Source of the DNA: Hymenobacter norwichensis DSM 15439 | GTDB taxonomy: Bacteria > Bacteroidota > Bacteroidia > Cytophagales > Hymenobacteraceae | NCBI RefSeq assembly: GCF_000420705.1 | Contig: NZ_ATVL01000007.1 | Location: 496,001-560,000 of the forward strand | Direction of reading: 5' to 3' | DNA length: 64,000 nucleotides | Shown: piece by piece, positions 18,255 to 27,128 of the stretch | Numbering within the stretch: the stretch's first letter is position 1 | How the letters are laid out: every line of letters starts with the position of its first letter | Notes under the pieces: generated by a model | Told to the model about the DNA's origin: nothing | The model's input: only the letters and a program-made list of their open reading frames with translations | Databases searched by the model: none | Position numbers and translations under genes: made by a program

Positions 18255-18292
18255 AGAAACGGCCGGCTCCTTCACAGGAACCGACCGTTTCT
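18255..18292 (-). terminator. Terminator of clpC
   Basis: AGAAACGGNCGG and CCGNCCGTTTCT arms around a TCC/GGA inner stem; the minus strand continues with TGTTTGTAG. It lies 18 nt past the stop codon. Confidence 0.8.
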
Positions 18293-18309
18293 ATAGTCAC
18301 GCTATTTGC

Positions 18310-20916
18310 TTACTTCTTAGCGTCAGCGTCGTCGCTTGGCTCAGGCTTTTCAGCTGGCCGCTCGTCGCTGGCGAGGTTCTGTGCCTCGCCGCTCTTGCTC
18401 ACTTTGAAGACGAGTTCTTCAGCGCCTTCTGTGAAGTCGGCAGTGATAACGTCGCCCTGAGCAATTTCTGCTTTCAGGATTTCCTCAGCAATCGGGTCTT
18501 CGATGTACTTCTGGATAGCCCGGTTCAGCGGACGAGCGCCAAACTTCGGATCGTAGCCTTTCTCAGCTACGAAGTCCTTAGCAGCTTCGGTCAACTCGAC
18601 ACGATAGCCAAGTTGCTGAATCCGACCCAACAGCTTCGACAACGAAATGTCGATGATCTTGTGTATGTCCTTCTTCTCGAGCGAGTTGAAGACAATCACA
18701 TCGTCCAAACGGTTGAGGAACTCTGGCGAGAAGGTTTTGCGCAAGGCGTTGGTGATGGTGCCTTTCGTCAACTCATCCATGTTCTCGTTCCGGGCCTTCG
18801 TACCGAAGCCGATGCCTGCACCGAAGTCCTGCAAATCGCGGGCACCGATGTTGGAGGTCATGATGATGATGGTGTTGCGAAAGTCCACCTTGCGGCCAAG
18901 ACCGTCAGTCAGGATACCATCGTCGAGCACCTGCAACAGCAAGTTGTACACGTCGGGGTGCGCCTTCTCGATTTCGTCGAGCAGGATAACCGAGTACGGC
19001 TTGCGGCGAATTTTCTCCGTCAACTGGCCGCCTTCTTCGTAACCCACGTAGCCGGGAGGTGCGCCCACCAAGCGCGAGATGCTGAATTTCTCCATGTACT
19101 CCGACATGTCGATCCGCACCAGCGAATCTTCTTTGTCGAAGAGGTAAGTGGCTAGCACCTTCGCCAGTTCTGTCTTACCAACACCAGTTGGGCCGAGGAA
19201 CACGAACGAACCGATTGGCTTCTTGGGGTCTTTCAAGCCCACGCGGGTGCGCTGGATGGCTTTTACCAACTGCTTGATAGCCTTGTCTTGGCCAATAACC
19301 TTGCCTTGCAGCTCTTCGCCCATGTTCAAAAGCTTAGCGCTTTCGTTCTGCGCGACACGGCTAACCGGAATACCGGTCATCATGGCAATAACCTCGGCTA
19401 CGTTTTCTTCCTTGACGGTATAGCGCTTCTTCTTGGTTTCCTCTTCCCAATCCTTCTTGGCTTGGTCGAGTTGCTCCAATAGCTTCTTCTCATTGTCGCG
19501 GAGCTTGGCAGCTTCCTCGTACTTCTGAGATTTCACCACGCGGTTCTTCTCGGTTTTGATATTCTCGATGCTCTCTTCGAGCTTCAAGATATCTTCCGGA
19601 ACCACGATGTTGTTGATGTGCACACGAGCACCAGCTTCGTCCAAGATGTCGATGGCTTTGTCTGGCAAGAAACGGTCAGACATATAGCGGTCCGACAACT
19701 TCACGCACGACTCAATCGCCTTATCGGTGTACACCACATGGTGGTGGTCCTGATACTTGTCTTTGATGTTGTGCAGGATTTCGATGGTTTCCTCGGGCGT
19801 GGTAGGATCTACCATTACCATCTGGAAACGACGAGCCAAAGCGCCATCTTTCTCGATGTACTGACGGTACTCGTCGAGCGTAGTAGCACCGATGCATTGA
19901 ATTTCGCCGCGGGCCAAAGCCGGCTTGAACATGTTGGAAGCGTCCAGCGAGCCTGAAGCTCCACCAGCGCCTACAATCGTGTGCAATTCGTCAATGAACA
20001 GAATCACGTCGGGCGACTTTTCCAGCTCGTTCATCACGGCCTTCATGCGCTCCTCAAACTGGCCACGGTACTTGGTGCCAGCTACCAGCGAAGCCAAATC
20101 CAACGTAACAACTCGCTTGCCGAACAGCACGCGCGATACTTTCTTCTGGATGATGCGCAGGGCAAGGCCTTCAGCAATTGCTGTTTTACCAACACCGGGC
20201 TCACCAATCAGAATCGGGTTGTTCTTTTTGCGGCGGCTCAGAATCTGGGCTACCCGCTCAATTTCTTTTTCACGACCTACAATCGGGTCGAGCTTGTCGT
20301 CTTCAGCTAGCTTGGTGAGGTCACGGCCGAAGTTGTCGAGTACAGGAGTACGCGACTTCTCAGTGCCTTTCTTGGGAGTAGCGCCAGCACCGGCACCGCC
20401 GCGGCCTGCACCACCACCAAAGAGGCGGTCGTTGTCGTCGTCATCGGCCTCGGGGCCGTTGGTTGGGTTGTTCGCCGTGTTACCGTGGTAATCCAGCGAA
20501 TCGCGCACAGATTCGTAGTTCACGTTGAATTTGCTGAGGATTTGAGACGAAATGTTGTCTTCATCGCGCAGAATCGACAGCAGCAAATGCTCGGTGCCGA
20601 TGATTTCGCTCTTGAAGATTTTGGCTTCGAGGTAAGTAATCTTGAGGACTTTCTCGGTTTGTTTCGTCAGCGGGATAGAGCCAGTAATGCTCGTACCCTG
20701 CGTGGCCGTATTGCGAGTGGCTTGCTCGAGGGCGTATTTCAGCTCGTCTACGGATACACCCAATTTCTTGAGCAAACCAATAGCCGTGCCTTCCCCTTCG
20801 CGAATCATGCCCAACAATAAGTGTTCGGTACCGATATAATCGTGCCCGAGCCGGATGGCCTCCTCCCGGCTCAGGGAGATGACCTCCTTGACTCGATTTG
20901 AGAATTTAGCTTCCAT
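18310..20916 (-). CDS. clpC: ATP-dependent Clp protease ATP-binding subunit ClpC
   Basis: 868 aa from the ATG at 20916 (MEAKFSNRVKEVISLSREEA). Order: Clp N-domain repeats (about 1-145), a Gly-rich acidic linker (about 150-180), AAA-1 with Walker A GEPGVGKTA, a UVR-type coiled segment (KSQKYEEAAKLRDNEKKLLEQ), AAA-2 with Walker A GPTGVGKTELAK and IRRKPYSVILLDEIEKAHPDVYN, and a C-terminal domain with an acidic tail. The IGF tripeptide in AGIGFGTKA is the expected ClpP-docking loop. It unfolds proteins for the ClpP protease and takes part in stress survival. The longer frame to 20952 is not family-like. Confidence 0.96.
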   Translation of the reverse strand: MEAKFSNRVKEVISLSREEAIRLGHDYIGTEHLLLGMIREGEGTAIGLLKKLGVSVDELKYALEQATRNTATQGTSITGSIPLTKQTEKVLKITYLEAKIFKSEIIGTEHLLLSILRDEDNISSQILSKFNVNYESVRDSLDYHGNTANNPTNGPEADDDDNDRLFGGGAGRGGAGAGATPKKGTEKSRTPVLDNFGRDLTKLAEDDKLDPIVGREKEIERVAQILSRRKKNNPILIGEPGVGKTAIAEGLALRIIQKKVSRVLFGKRVVTLDLASLVAGTKYRGQFEERMKAVMNELEKSPDVILFIDELHTIVGAGGASGSLDASNMFKPALARGEIQCIGATTLDEYRQYIEKDGALARRFQMVMVDPTTPEETIEILHNIKDKYQDHHHVVYTDKAIESCVKLSDRYMSDRFLPDKAIDILDEAGARVHINNIVVPEDILKLEESIENIKTEKNRVVKSQKYEEAAKLRDNEKKLLEQLDQAKKDWEEETKKKRYTVKEENVAEVIAMMTGIPVSRVAQNESAKLLNMGEELQGKVIGQDKAIKQLVKAIQRTRVGLKDPKKPIGSFVFLGPTGVGKTELAKVLATYLFDKEDSLVRIDMSEYMEKFSISRLVGAPPGYVGYEEGGQLTEKIRRKPYSVILLDEIEKAHPDVYNLLLQVLDDGILTDGLGRKVDFRNTIIIMTSNIGARDLQDFGAGIGFGTKARNENMDELTKGTITNALRKTFSPEFLNRLDDVIVFNSLEKKDIHKIIDISLSKLLGRIQQLGYRVELTEAAKDFVAEKGYDPKFGARPLNRAIQKYIEDPIAEEILKAEIAQGDVITADFTEGAEELVFKVSKSGEAQNLASDERPAEKPEPSDDADAKK

Positions 20917-21038
20917 GCAGATAAGGTAATGAAGAAAAACGGAACCCCGCAAGCGCAGTCAGCGCGTTTTCCGGCGGGTTGGGCCGTATGTAATCTGAAA
21001 ACAGATAGTAACGGGCGATGGTTCGGGCGGCAGGTGTA

Positions 21039-21686
21039 CTACACGAGAAAATTGCCGGCAGCCGGGCCCTGCATGAATAGCAGGTCGAGGATGCTGAGCC
21101 CCGGTGCAAAATCTTTACCAAAGGTTTGGAGGTAAGGTAGTACCGACTTCCTGTCAGGTTCGGTAGCTACCAATGCCTTTGGTGTCAGGGAATCACGCTT
21201 ATCAATAACGGAGGGTGAGGAAAGATTTTCAAGTGAAGTAATGCTGGATGGTGGAAAATACTCAGTAGTGAATTCCACAGGAATCCGCAACCGCAAGCAA
21301 CGCAAATAGAAGCGTAAGAAAGCCAGATTCAAGTCGAAAAGGCGCTGATGTTTCTGTACGTAGATATCGTGCAAATAGTCGGCGTAGTACTCAAAATACG
21401 GTGTGCCGCCGTAGGCGGTTTGAATGGTGCGCCAATGTTGATGCACCCAGTTCTGCCGGTAGTCGATTTCAATTTCAGCGGTTTTCACTTTCTCGCTACG
21501 GTTGCCGTCCACTACCGGCACGGTAAGCGGCTTTACACCCTGCGCGGTCAGAATCAGGCAACGGTTGCGGTAGGTTTGCTTGCGGTAGTGCTCCTGTGTT
21601 TCCAGTTGCAAGGCATCAGCCCCGATAATTTCAGCGAAAAACGAAGTGGGAGGGTGGTACTGAGTTTCAAAAAGAATACGAGGCAT
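21039..21686 (-). CDS. WbqC family protein
   Basis: 215 aa from the ATG at 21686 (MPRILFETQYHPPTSFFAEI); a TTG three codons upstream is less likely. The body has the WbqC pattern: an N-terminal YHPP segment, QEHYRKQTYRNRCLILTAQGVKPLTVPV, and WVHQHWRTIQTAYGGTPYFEYYADYLHDIY. The family is found in polysaccharide loci and elsewhere in Bacteroidota; its reaction is not established. It stands between clpC and a convergent-free region; no polysaccharide genes adjoin it here. Confidence 0.88.
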   Translation of the reverse strand: MPRILFETQYHPPTSFFAEIIGADALQLETQEHYRKQTYRNRCLILTAQGVKPLTVPVVDGNRSEKVKTAEIEIDYRQNWVHQHWRTIQTAYGGTPYFEYYADYLHDIYVQKHQRLFDLNLAFLRFYLRCLRLRIPVEFTTEYFPPSSITSLENLSSPSVIDKRDSLTPKALVATEPDRKSVLPYLQTFGKDFAPGLSILDLLFMQGPAAGNFLV

Positions 21687-21902
21687 TAGCAGCAAGCAAG
21701 ACTAAAAAGCAATTGGTAAATGGAAAGATGGCGCAGGCAGCGACACCATAAGACGGCATAAGTGGAGCTACCATTCAGCCGCTTTTCGAACGTATGGGGG
21801 TGGTAAGTAAGTTGGGCTAATGATATACATAAAATTATGGCTACCGTCATGAAACCACATTCTTTTGAAAGTCGCCTTACCTTTACCGGCCAAACTGACA
21901 CG

Positions 21903-22778
21903 ATGCGCACGGTATACCTTTTATTTCTACTGCTAATATTACCACTTGCTGGTCCGGTGCTGGCAGCACAGCCGCAACTGTTGCTGGATGTAGCCCGCTT
22001 CCGCAACCTAGATACCAGCGTGAAAGGCAGCGTAGTGGAAATCTACGCTACCGTGCCCGGCCAATGGCTGACGTATATGCGCCGCGCCTCCAAAATGTAC
22101 CAGGCAGCGGCCGTGCTGACGCTGGAAATTATCCGGCCCGATGGCCAAGCGGCTTATCAGGAGAATATCACGCTCAAACCGCCCGTGCTCAGCGACACGA
22201 CGGCCGCCATCAAAAATCCGCTCAGCTTTCAGAAACGGCTGGTACTGCCTGATGGTAGCTACCGTATTAGGGGCCTAGTGCGCGACCAGTATCGTGGTAG
22301 CCAGCAGGCCCTAGTGGAAATGCCCCTGTTGCTGGCATCTGCCGACGGGAAACCTACGCTCAGCGACGTGGTGCTTTTAGCCAAACCAGCTGCCAAAGGA
22401 GCCGAGGCCAGTAATTTCAGCCGCGGCGGTTTCAGTTTGACGCGGGCCCCCGGCGGCACCTACGCCCGCGGCGCCGATAAGCTCTGGCTGTACACCGAAC
22501 TCTACAATGCTGCCCCAGAGCAGGAACTGCAAGTGCGGTACCGGCTGCGCAAAGCGGGTAGTAAAACCGATGCGCTAACCCAAGCTGCTACCACGCGGGG
22601 CATGGCTGGCCGGCCAACGCCTATTACTAATGAGCTTGATTTAAGCAAAGTGCCCGCCGGCGACTACACGCTAACAATAGAAGTGCGCACGCCCAAACAA
22701 GCACTGACCACCCAAACCGCCACCGTGCACCGCATGACCACCGATTATGCCCCGGCTGGCGCAGGCCCCGCCCGATGA
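21903..22778 (+). CDS. Exported hypothetical protein
   Basis: 291 aa from the ATG at 21903 (MRTVYLLFLLLILPLAGPVLAAQP), which gives a clean signal peptide with cleavage after AxA-type LAA; the ATG at 21837 would bury it. The mature part looks beta-rich and may hold Ig-like sheets (VVEIYATVPGQWLTY; LVLPDGSYRIRGLVRDQYRG; LWLYTELYNAAPEQELQVRYRL; VPAGDYTLTIEVRTP). It overlaps the acyltransferase gene by 4 nt (ATGA), so the two are translationally coupled. An envelope role alongside the acyltransferase is inferred. Confidence 0.8.
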   Translation: MRTVYLLFLLLILPLAGPVLAAQPQLLLDVARFRNLDTSVKGSVVEIYATVPGQWLTYMRRASKMYQAAAVLTLEIIRPDGQAAYQENITLKPPVLSDTTAAIKNPLSFQKRLVLPDGSYRIRGLVRDQYRGSQQALVEMPLLLASADGKPTLSDVVLLAKPAAKGAEASNFSRGGFSLTRAPGGTYARGADKLWLYTELYNAAPEQELQVRYRLRKAGSKTDALTQAATTRGMAGRPTPITNELDLSKVPAGDYTLTIEVRTPKQALTTQTATVHRMTTDYAPAGAGPAR

Positions 22779-23680
22779 GTAAACCCACTTCCAAATCGTA
22801 CCTCTGGTACTACCATGTGCTTGGCGGGTTGTTGCGTGGCCTAGCGCATCTGCCGCTAACCATGCTCTATGGCTTAGCCGATTTTATCTACTTCCTGCTG
22901 GCTTACGTGGTGCGCTACCGCCAAAATGTGATTCTCACCAACCTGCGTAATTCTTTCCCCGAGAAGCCGGAAGCGGAAATACAGCAACTCCAGAAACAGT
23001 TCTACCGCAACTTTGCGCAGGTGCTAGTGGAAACCCTAAAGCTGGGTGCTATATCCAACGAGGAACTGAAGCGGCGCGTAACTTTCCGCAACCCGGAGGT
23101 ATTGGAGCGGCATTTTGCGCAGGGGCGCACGGTGCTGGGCTTATCGTCGCACGCGGGCAACTGGGAGTGGGTGCTGACCTCAGGAGCGCTCTGGCTGTCG
23201 GCGCACGTAGATGGGGTGTACAAGCCGCTGATGAATCCGTTTTTCGAGAGCTTCATGCGGCAATTGCGCACCGGTACCGGCGCCGGCCTGATTCCAATGC
23301 GCGACACACTGCGGGATTTAGTTCAGCGTCGGGGCGAAACGCGGGTGGTAAGTCTGCTCTCCGACCAAGCCGCCGGCCCCGAAGACCGGCCCTACTGGAC
23401 CACCTTCATGAACCAAGATGCTGGTTTTTACACTAGCGCCGAGCGGCTCGCTAGCCGTTTCAATTGCCCAGTGGTGTACGTGGGCATTCATCGCCTGCAC
23501 CAGGGCCGCTACGAAATTGTGCTGGCCGACCTCTACGATGGCAATTCGCCCTTACCCACCGACAGCTTTCCCATCACCGAGGCCTTCGTGCGTCACTTAG
23601 AGGCCGATATCCGCGCCTTCCCCGCCGACTACCTTTGGAGCCACCGCCGCTGGAAGCATAAAAGAGAAGCTAGGCGTTAG
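22775..23680 (+). CDS. Lysophospholipid / lipid A acyltransferase family protein
   Basis: 301 aa. The family transfers a secondary acyl chain to lipid A or related lipids (LpxL/HtrB/MsbB type). An N-terminal membrane anchor (about 15-45) is followed by the catalytic SSHAGNWEW motif (HX4E, about residues 128-133), DGVYKPLMNPFFESF, and LLSDQAAGPEDRPYWTTFM. The C-terminus ends FPADYLWSHRRWKHKREARR, family-like except that the final REARR codons lie inside the left arm of a 39-bp perfect palindrome. The start overlaps the upstream gene's stop. Confidence 0.92.
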   Translation: MSKPTSKSYLWYYHVLGGLLRGLAHLPLTMLYGLADFIYFLLAYVVRYRQNVILTNLRNSFPEKPEAEIQQLQKQFYRNFAQVLVETLKLGAISNEELKRRVTFRNPEVLERHFAQGRTVLGLSSHAGNWEWVLTSGALWLSAHVDGVYKPLMNPFFESFMRQLRTGTGAGLIPMRDTLRDLVQRRGETRVVSLLSDQAAGPEDRPYWTTFMNQDAGFYTSAERLASRFNCPVVYVGIHRLHQGRYEIVLADLYDGNSPLPTDSFPITEAFVRHLEADIRAFPADYLWSHRRWKHKREARR

Positions 23681-23745
23681 AAGTTGATTACTAGAACAAT
23701 AGAAAGTCTATTGTTCTAGTAATCAACTTCTAACGCCTAGCTTCT
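23665..23745. repeat. Perfect 39-bp inverted repeat, 3-nt loop
   Basis: Arm AGAAGCTAGGCGTTAGAAGT... at 23665-23703 pairs without mismatch with 23707-23745. The left arm contains the acyltransferase stop codon (23678-23680). In the right arm the words TCTA, TCTA, TCAA and TAAC begin at 23707, 23715, 23723 and 23731, exactly 8 bp apart. There is no T-run, so it is not a classic terminator, though it lies between convergent genes. Confidence 0.9.
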
Positions 23746-23763
23746 AGTGGCACCTAACTTCTT

Positions 23764-24396
23764 TTACAAATACTGCTCGATGTCGCCAGCACCCTGGCGG
23801 ATTAGCTCGAAGTCGTCGTTGGTGCAGTCGATGATGGTGCTGGGCACGTTGCCACCAAAACCGCCGTCAATTACTAGGTCCACGAGCAGGCGGTACTTCT
23901 CGAAAATCAGGTCGGGGTCAGTTACGTACTCTTCTAGTGTGTTTTCATCCTCCCGCACCGAGGTGCTAATAATAGGGTTGCCTAATTCCTTTACCAGCTG
24001 AATGATAATAGTGCTGTCGGGCACCCGGATACCTACGGTTTTGCGCTGGCGGCCACCTTGGCGGGGAGCTTTAGCGCTGGCCTCGAAGATGAATGTGAAC
24101 GGACCTGGCAGTGCCTTCTTAATTACTTTATAAGTTGGCGTGGTGATGCCGTGGGCGTAATCGGAAATGTGCGAGAGGTCGGAGCAGATAAAGCTGAGGT
24201 TGGCTTTATCGGGGTTTAGGCCTTTGATGCGGCAGAGTTTCTCAACAGCCTTGGCATTGTGAATATCACACCCAATACCATACACGGTATCGGTAGGGTA
24301 GATGATGATGCCGCCTTTGCGCAACACGTCTACAACTTGCTGAATGCGGTTCTGCGGTGGGTTATCGGGGTGAATGCGGAGCAGCGTAGCGGGCAT
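23764..24396 (-). CDS. L-threonylcarbamoyladenylate synthase family protein (Sua5/YciO/YrdC)
   Basis: 210 aa, single YrdC-type domain with no C-terminal Sua5 extension. The N-terminal block VVDVLRKGGIIIYPTDTVYGIGCDIHNAKAVEKLCRIKG is diagnostic; LPGPFTFIFEAS and VGIRVPDSTIIIQLVKELGNPIISTSV follow. Such proteins form threonylcarbamoyl-AMP for the t6A modification of tRNA, although YciO-type paralogs have weaker activity. The KRxN-type motif appears modified here, so a YciO-like role is possible. It converges on the acyltransferase gene across the palindrome. Confidence 0.9.
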   Translation of the reverse strand: MPATLLRIHPDNPPQNRIQQVVDVLRKGGIIIYPTDTVYGIGCDIHNAKAVEKLCRIKGLNPDKANLSFICSDLSHISDYAHGITTPTYKVIKKALPGPFTFIFEASAKAPRQGGRQRKTVGIRVPDSTIIIQLVKELGNPIISTSVREDENTLEEYVTDPDLIFEKYRLLVDLVIDGGFGGNVPSTIIDCTNDDFELIRQGAGDIEQYL

Positions 24397-24534
24397 AGGG
24401 AAACAGGGGAGTAGCTAAGTGAAACAAACGACCCAGGGGTCGGAGCGGAGCAAGGTAGCCGATGTAGCAGACTTCTGCTTACAGTTTTCGTGTAAAATTC
24501 CTGTTAGGTTTTCATTCATCGAAAATCCAGCCAC

Positions 24535-24568
24535 AAAAAAAGCCTCCACCCGAAGGCAGAGGCTTTCC
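24535..24568 (-). terminator. Terminator of the T9SS cargo gene at 24587
   Basis: AAAGCCTC pairs with GAGGCTTT over a 14-nt loop; seven Ts follow on the minus strand. Confidence 0.85.
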
Positions 24569-24586
24569 TTTAAAATCAGCAGTAGG

Positions 24587-25567
24587 CTACTGTTTCACCA
24601 CTTTATAAGTAGCACTTGCAGCACCGTCCTGAACGGAAACCACATAGCTGCCCGCGGGCAGGCTGCGCAGGCTGAACGTGCCATCGGCAGCAGCTGTACC
24701 GCTCAATACCTTACGGCCCGTCAGGTCGGAAACGGTGATGGGCGCGTTGGTAGCTTTGCCGTTGATACGGATGCTCACTACGTCGTTGGCCGGATTTGGG
24801 AACACGCTAATAGCGCTGTTAGCAGCCGCATTGCGGGTAGCCAATGGCGTAGTACCAGTGGAAATAGCAAAGTTGTCAACGGCAAGTAGCGCATCGGAGC
24901 CGGTATTGTCAACATCCTTCCAACGAATCCACATGGTAGTGTTAGCAGGCCAGTTTAAGGTGATGCTGCCACTGATAGCAGCATTATTAGCTGCTAAATT
25001 ACCGTCAATAGCTGCTGCCGTTGTAGTGGCAGTAGCACGTTCATTTAAGTCTAGTGCTGTAACAGCAGTCCAAGTGCCAGTGCTTAGGCTGGTAGCATTA
25101 AGGCTGTATTCAAAGGCAACTACCTCATTTACGGTGTTGTTACTGCTTGAGCGCCACTGTTCGGCGCGGGCGGCAATATTTACACGCGTTATAGCAGCAC
25201 CCGTACCATTGGTGAATACTGCTCCTATGGCTGGCTCGGTGCTAGTAGAACCAAGAGTGCCAAAGGCACGGTCAGTTGCACCTGTTGTTCCAACGTTGTA
25301 CACCCCTCCTGCATTGGCACTGCCATCGGTAACAGCTGGTGGCAACGTTTCATTTGCCACACCCGAGCCTGCAAGACGCAATCCTGTCCAACCCGCTGGA
25401 TATGTAACGCCCGTAGCGCCAATAGCGTCGAAGTTCTGAGTGTATACTGCTGTAGCACTGCTGATGCTAATAGGAGTTTGGGCAAGAGCAGCCGAGCTAA
25501 GACCTAGGCCTAGAGAAAGGGTGAATAGCTTGCGTAAGCTTAAAAGAGAAGAGTAGGTGTGACGCAT
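24587..25567 (-). CDS. T9SS type A sorting domain-containing secreted protein
   Basis: 326 aa from the ATG at 25567, giving a signal peptide (MRHTYSSLLSLRKLFTLSLG, cleavage after ALAQ). The mature protein has an adhesin-like beta-rich region beginning TAVYTQNFDAIGATGVTYPAGWTG, a common start of Bacteroidetes extracellular proteins of unknown role. The last ~75 residues (ISVFPNPANDVVSIRING, LTGRKVLSG, LPAGSYVVSVQ) form a C-terminal sorting domain for the type IX secretion system, so the protein should be exported across the outer membrane. Function of the passenger is unknown. Confidence 0.9.
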   Translation of the reverse strand: MRHTYSSLLSLRKLFTLSLGLGLSSAALAQTPISISSATAVYTQNFDAIGATGVTYPAGWTGLRLAGSGVANETLPPAVTDGSANAGGVYNVGTTGATDRAFGTLGSTSTEPAIGAVFTNGTGAAITRVNIAARAEQWRSSSNNTVNEVVAFEYSLNATSLSTGTWTAVTALDLNERATATTTAAAIDGNLAANNAAISGSITLNWPANTTMWIRWKDVDNTGSDALLAVDNFAISTGTTPLATRNAAANSAISVFPNPANDVVSIRINGKATNAPITVSDLTGRKVLSGTAAADGTFSLRSLPAGSYVVSVQDGAASATYKVVKQ

Positions 25568-25691
25568 AAGTCGAAAGCAAAAGGTTAAGAGACAGAACAT
25601 GTACTTTTGAACCGTCAAAGCTACTTTGAAATCAGCCCGCAGCCCAAACGATAGAGGCTACGCACTTTTCCGCTTTTTGTTTTCTCTCAAC

Positions 25692-26771
25692 ATGGCCAAA
25701 CCCCGCATCGACTACAAAGCCAAGGCCACTCGTCGTCGCAACCGTTTCTCCTACACCGTGGGCATCATCGGCCTGCTGCTCATCACATTCTCGTATTACT
25801 TCTACCAGATATTCTTCACCCCGAATATCGAAACCAAGGGCAAGCGTACCTACGTGCTGATTCCGCGCGGAGCCGACTGGAAAACGGCCCTGAACCGTGT
25901 GGATACTAGTGGGGCAGTTATTGATAAGATGTCGTTGCACTTCGTCGGGCGCATGATGAACTACAACAAGCCGGGCGCGGTGAAGCCCGGCAACTACGAG
26001 TTGAAGGATGGCCTCACTAACCGCCAGCTCATCAATATCCTGAAAAGCGGCTCCCAGTCGCCGTTGCAACTTACTTTCAATACTGTGCGCTTGCGCCAAG
26101 ACCTAGTGGACCGTCTGGCTGCGCAGGTAGACGTGAAGCCCCGCACCCTCGATTCGTTGTTGCGCAGCCCTAGCTACACCCGCAGCCTGGGCTTCGACAC
26201 TACTTCAGTGCTCACCATGTTCATTCCGAACACCTACGAGCTCTACTGGAACACCTCGGCCGAAAACCTCATGCAGCGCATGAAAAAGGAATACGAGAAG
26301 TTCTGGACACCGGCGCGCGACGCCAAGCGCGAAAAGCTGGGCCTCACCCGCGCCGAAGTCAGTACGCTGGCCAGTATTGTGGAAGCCGAGCAGCAGCAGC
26401 ACGCCGATGAGCGGCCGCGCGTGGCCGGTGTGTACCTCAACCGCCTCAAACGCAACATGAAGCTCCAGGCCGACCCGACGGTGGTGTACGCTAACGGTGA
26501 CTTCGGCATCAAGCGGGTACTCAACGTGCACCTCACCAAAGACTCGCCCTACAACACGTACAAATATGCCGGCCTGCCGCCCGGCCCCATCAACCTGCCC
26601 AGCATTGCCAGCATCGACGCCGTGCTGAACCCCGAAAGCCACGATTACCTGTACTTCTGCGCGAAGGAGGATTTCAGCGGCTACCACGCCTTTGCCCGTA
26701 ACGAGCAGGAGCACTTAGTAAACGCCCGTCGCTACCAAGCCGCCCTCAGCCGCGCCGGCATTATGAAGTAA
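25692..26771 (+). CDS. mltG: Endolytic peptidoglycan transglycosylase MltG
   Basis: 359 aa from the ATG at 25692 (MAKPRIDYKAKATRRRNRFSY); the longer frame starts at a TTG. A membrane anchor lies at about 22-42, then a LysM-like region and the YceG domain. The catalytic glutamate is in LASIVEAEQQQHADERPRVAGVYLNRL; other family blocks are FIPNTYELYWNTS, LQADPTVVYA and YNTYKYAGLPPGPINLPSIASIDAVLNP. It cuts nascent glycan strands at the inner membrane and sets their length. Transcribed toward the next two genes, which follow closely. Confidence 0.95.
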   Translation: MAKPRIDYKAKATRRRNRFSYTVGIIGLLLITFSYYFYQIFFTPNIETKGKRTYVLIPRGADWKTALNRVDTSGAVIDKMSLHFVGRMMNYNKPGAVKPGNYELKDGLTNRQLINILKSGSQSPLQLTFNTVRLRQDLVDRLAAQVDVKPRTLDSLLRSPSYTRSLGFDTTSVLTMFIPNTYELYWNTSAENLMQRMKKEYEKFWTPARDAKREKLGLTRAEVSTLASIVEAEQQQHADERPRVAGVYLNRLKRNMKLQADPTVVYANGDFGIKRVLNVHLTKDSPYNTYKYAGLPPGPINLPSIASIDAVLNPESHDYLYFCAKEDFSGYHAFARNEQEHLVNARRYQAALSRAGIMK

Positions 26772-26782
26772 GTGTTTGGCTT

Positions 26783-27124
26783 GTGATAGTAGAGACGAAC
26801 AAGCTAAGTCACGAACAGTACCAAGAGACTTTCCAGGCTCCAATGCTAGATGTGACAACTACGGCAGAGCCTGTAGTAGATATTTGGCCGTATGTCGATG
26901 CAATATCAATTGATGATTTGGCAGGTTATGCTCTTGCTGATGATGGCTTAGTTCAGCACGTATATCAGCACCCAGAAAGAAGATTTCTGCACGTCCTTGT
27001 TTCAACCAATAATGCAGACGTGTTTCTAGTGGTAATAATTGATTTATCCTCAGTGGAAATATATGGCCATTATCTACTGAATCTGTTAGAGCTTTATCAA
27101 GTAACGCCTGAATTTGATCAATAA
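26783..27124 (+). CDS. Hypothetical small protein, AT-rich
   Basis: 113 aa from a GTG at 26783; an ATG at 26843 (MLDVTTTAEPVV) is the alternative. Notable segment: VVDIWPYVDAISIDDLAGYALADD...VQHVYQHPERRFLHVLVSTNNADVFLVVIIDL, which looks like a compact alpha/beta domain. No signal peptide. Base composition is visibly richer in A and T than mltG and the thioesterase around it, so it may be a later insertion. It begins 12 nt after mltG and ends 5 nt before the thioesterase start, consistent with one operon. Confidence 0.65.
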   Translation: MIVETNKLSHEQYQETFQAPMLDVTTTAEPVVDIWPYVDAISIDDLAGYALADDGLVQHVYQHPERRFLHVLVSTNNADVFLVVIIDLSSVEIYGHYLLNLLELYQVTPEFDQ

Positions 27125-27128
27125 AACT

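Noticed and set aside
18220..19155. A 311-codon frame on the plus strand
   Set aside because: It runs antisense through the end of clpC and its codons mirror ClpC; no start signal or recognisable domain.
23665..23745. Calling the 39-bp palindrome a terminator
   Set aside because: It has no T-run and overlaps coding sequence, unlike all the terminators listed.
24678..25439. A 253-codon frame antisense to the T9SS cargo gene
   Set aside because: The amino acid repetition follows from the Ala/Thr-rich sense strand; the sense protein has a signal peptide and sorting domain.
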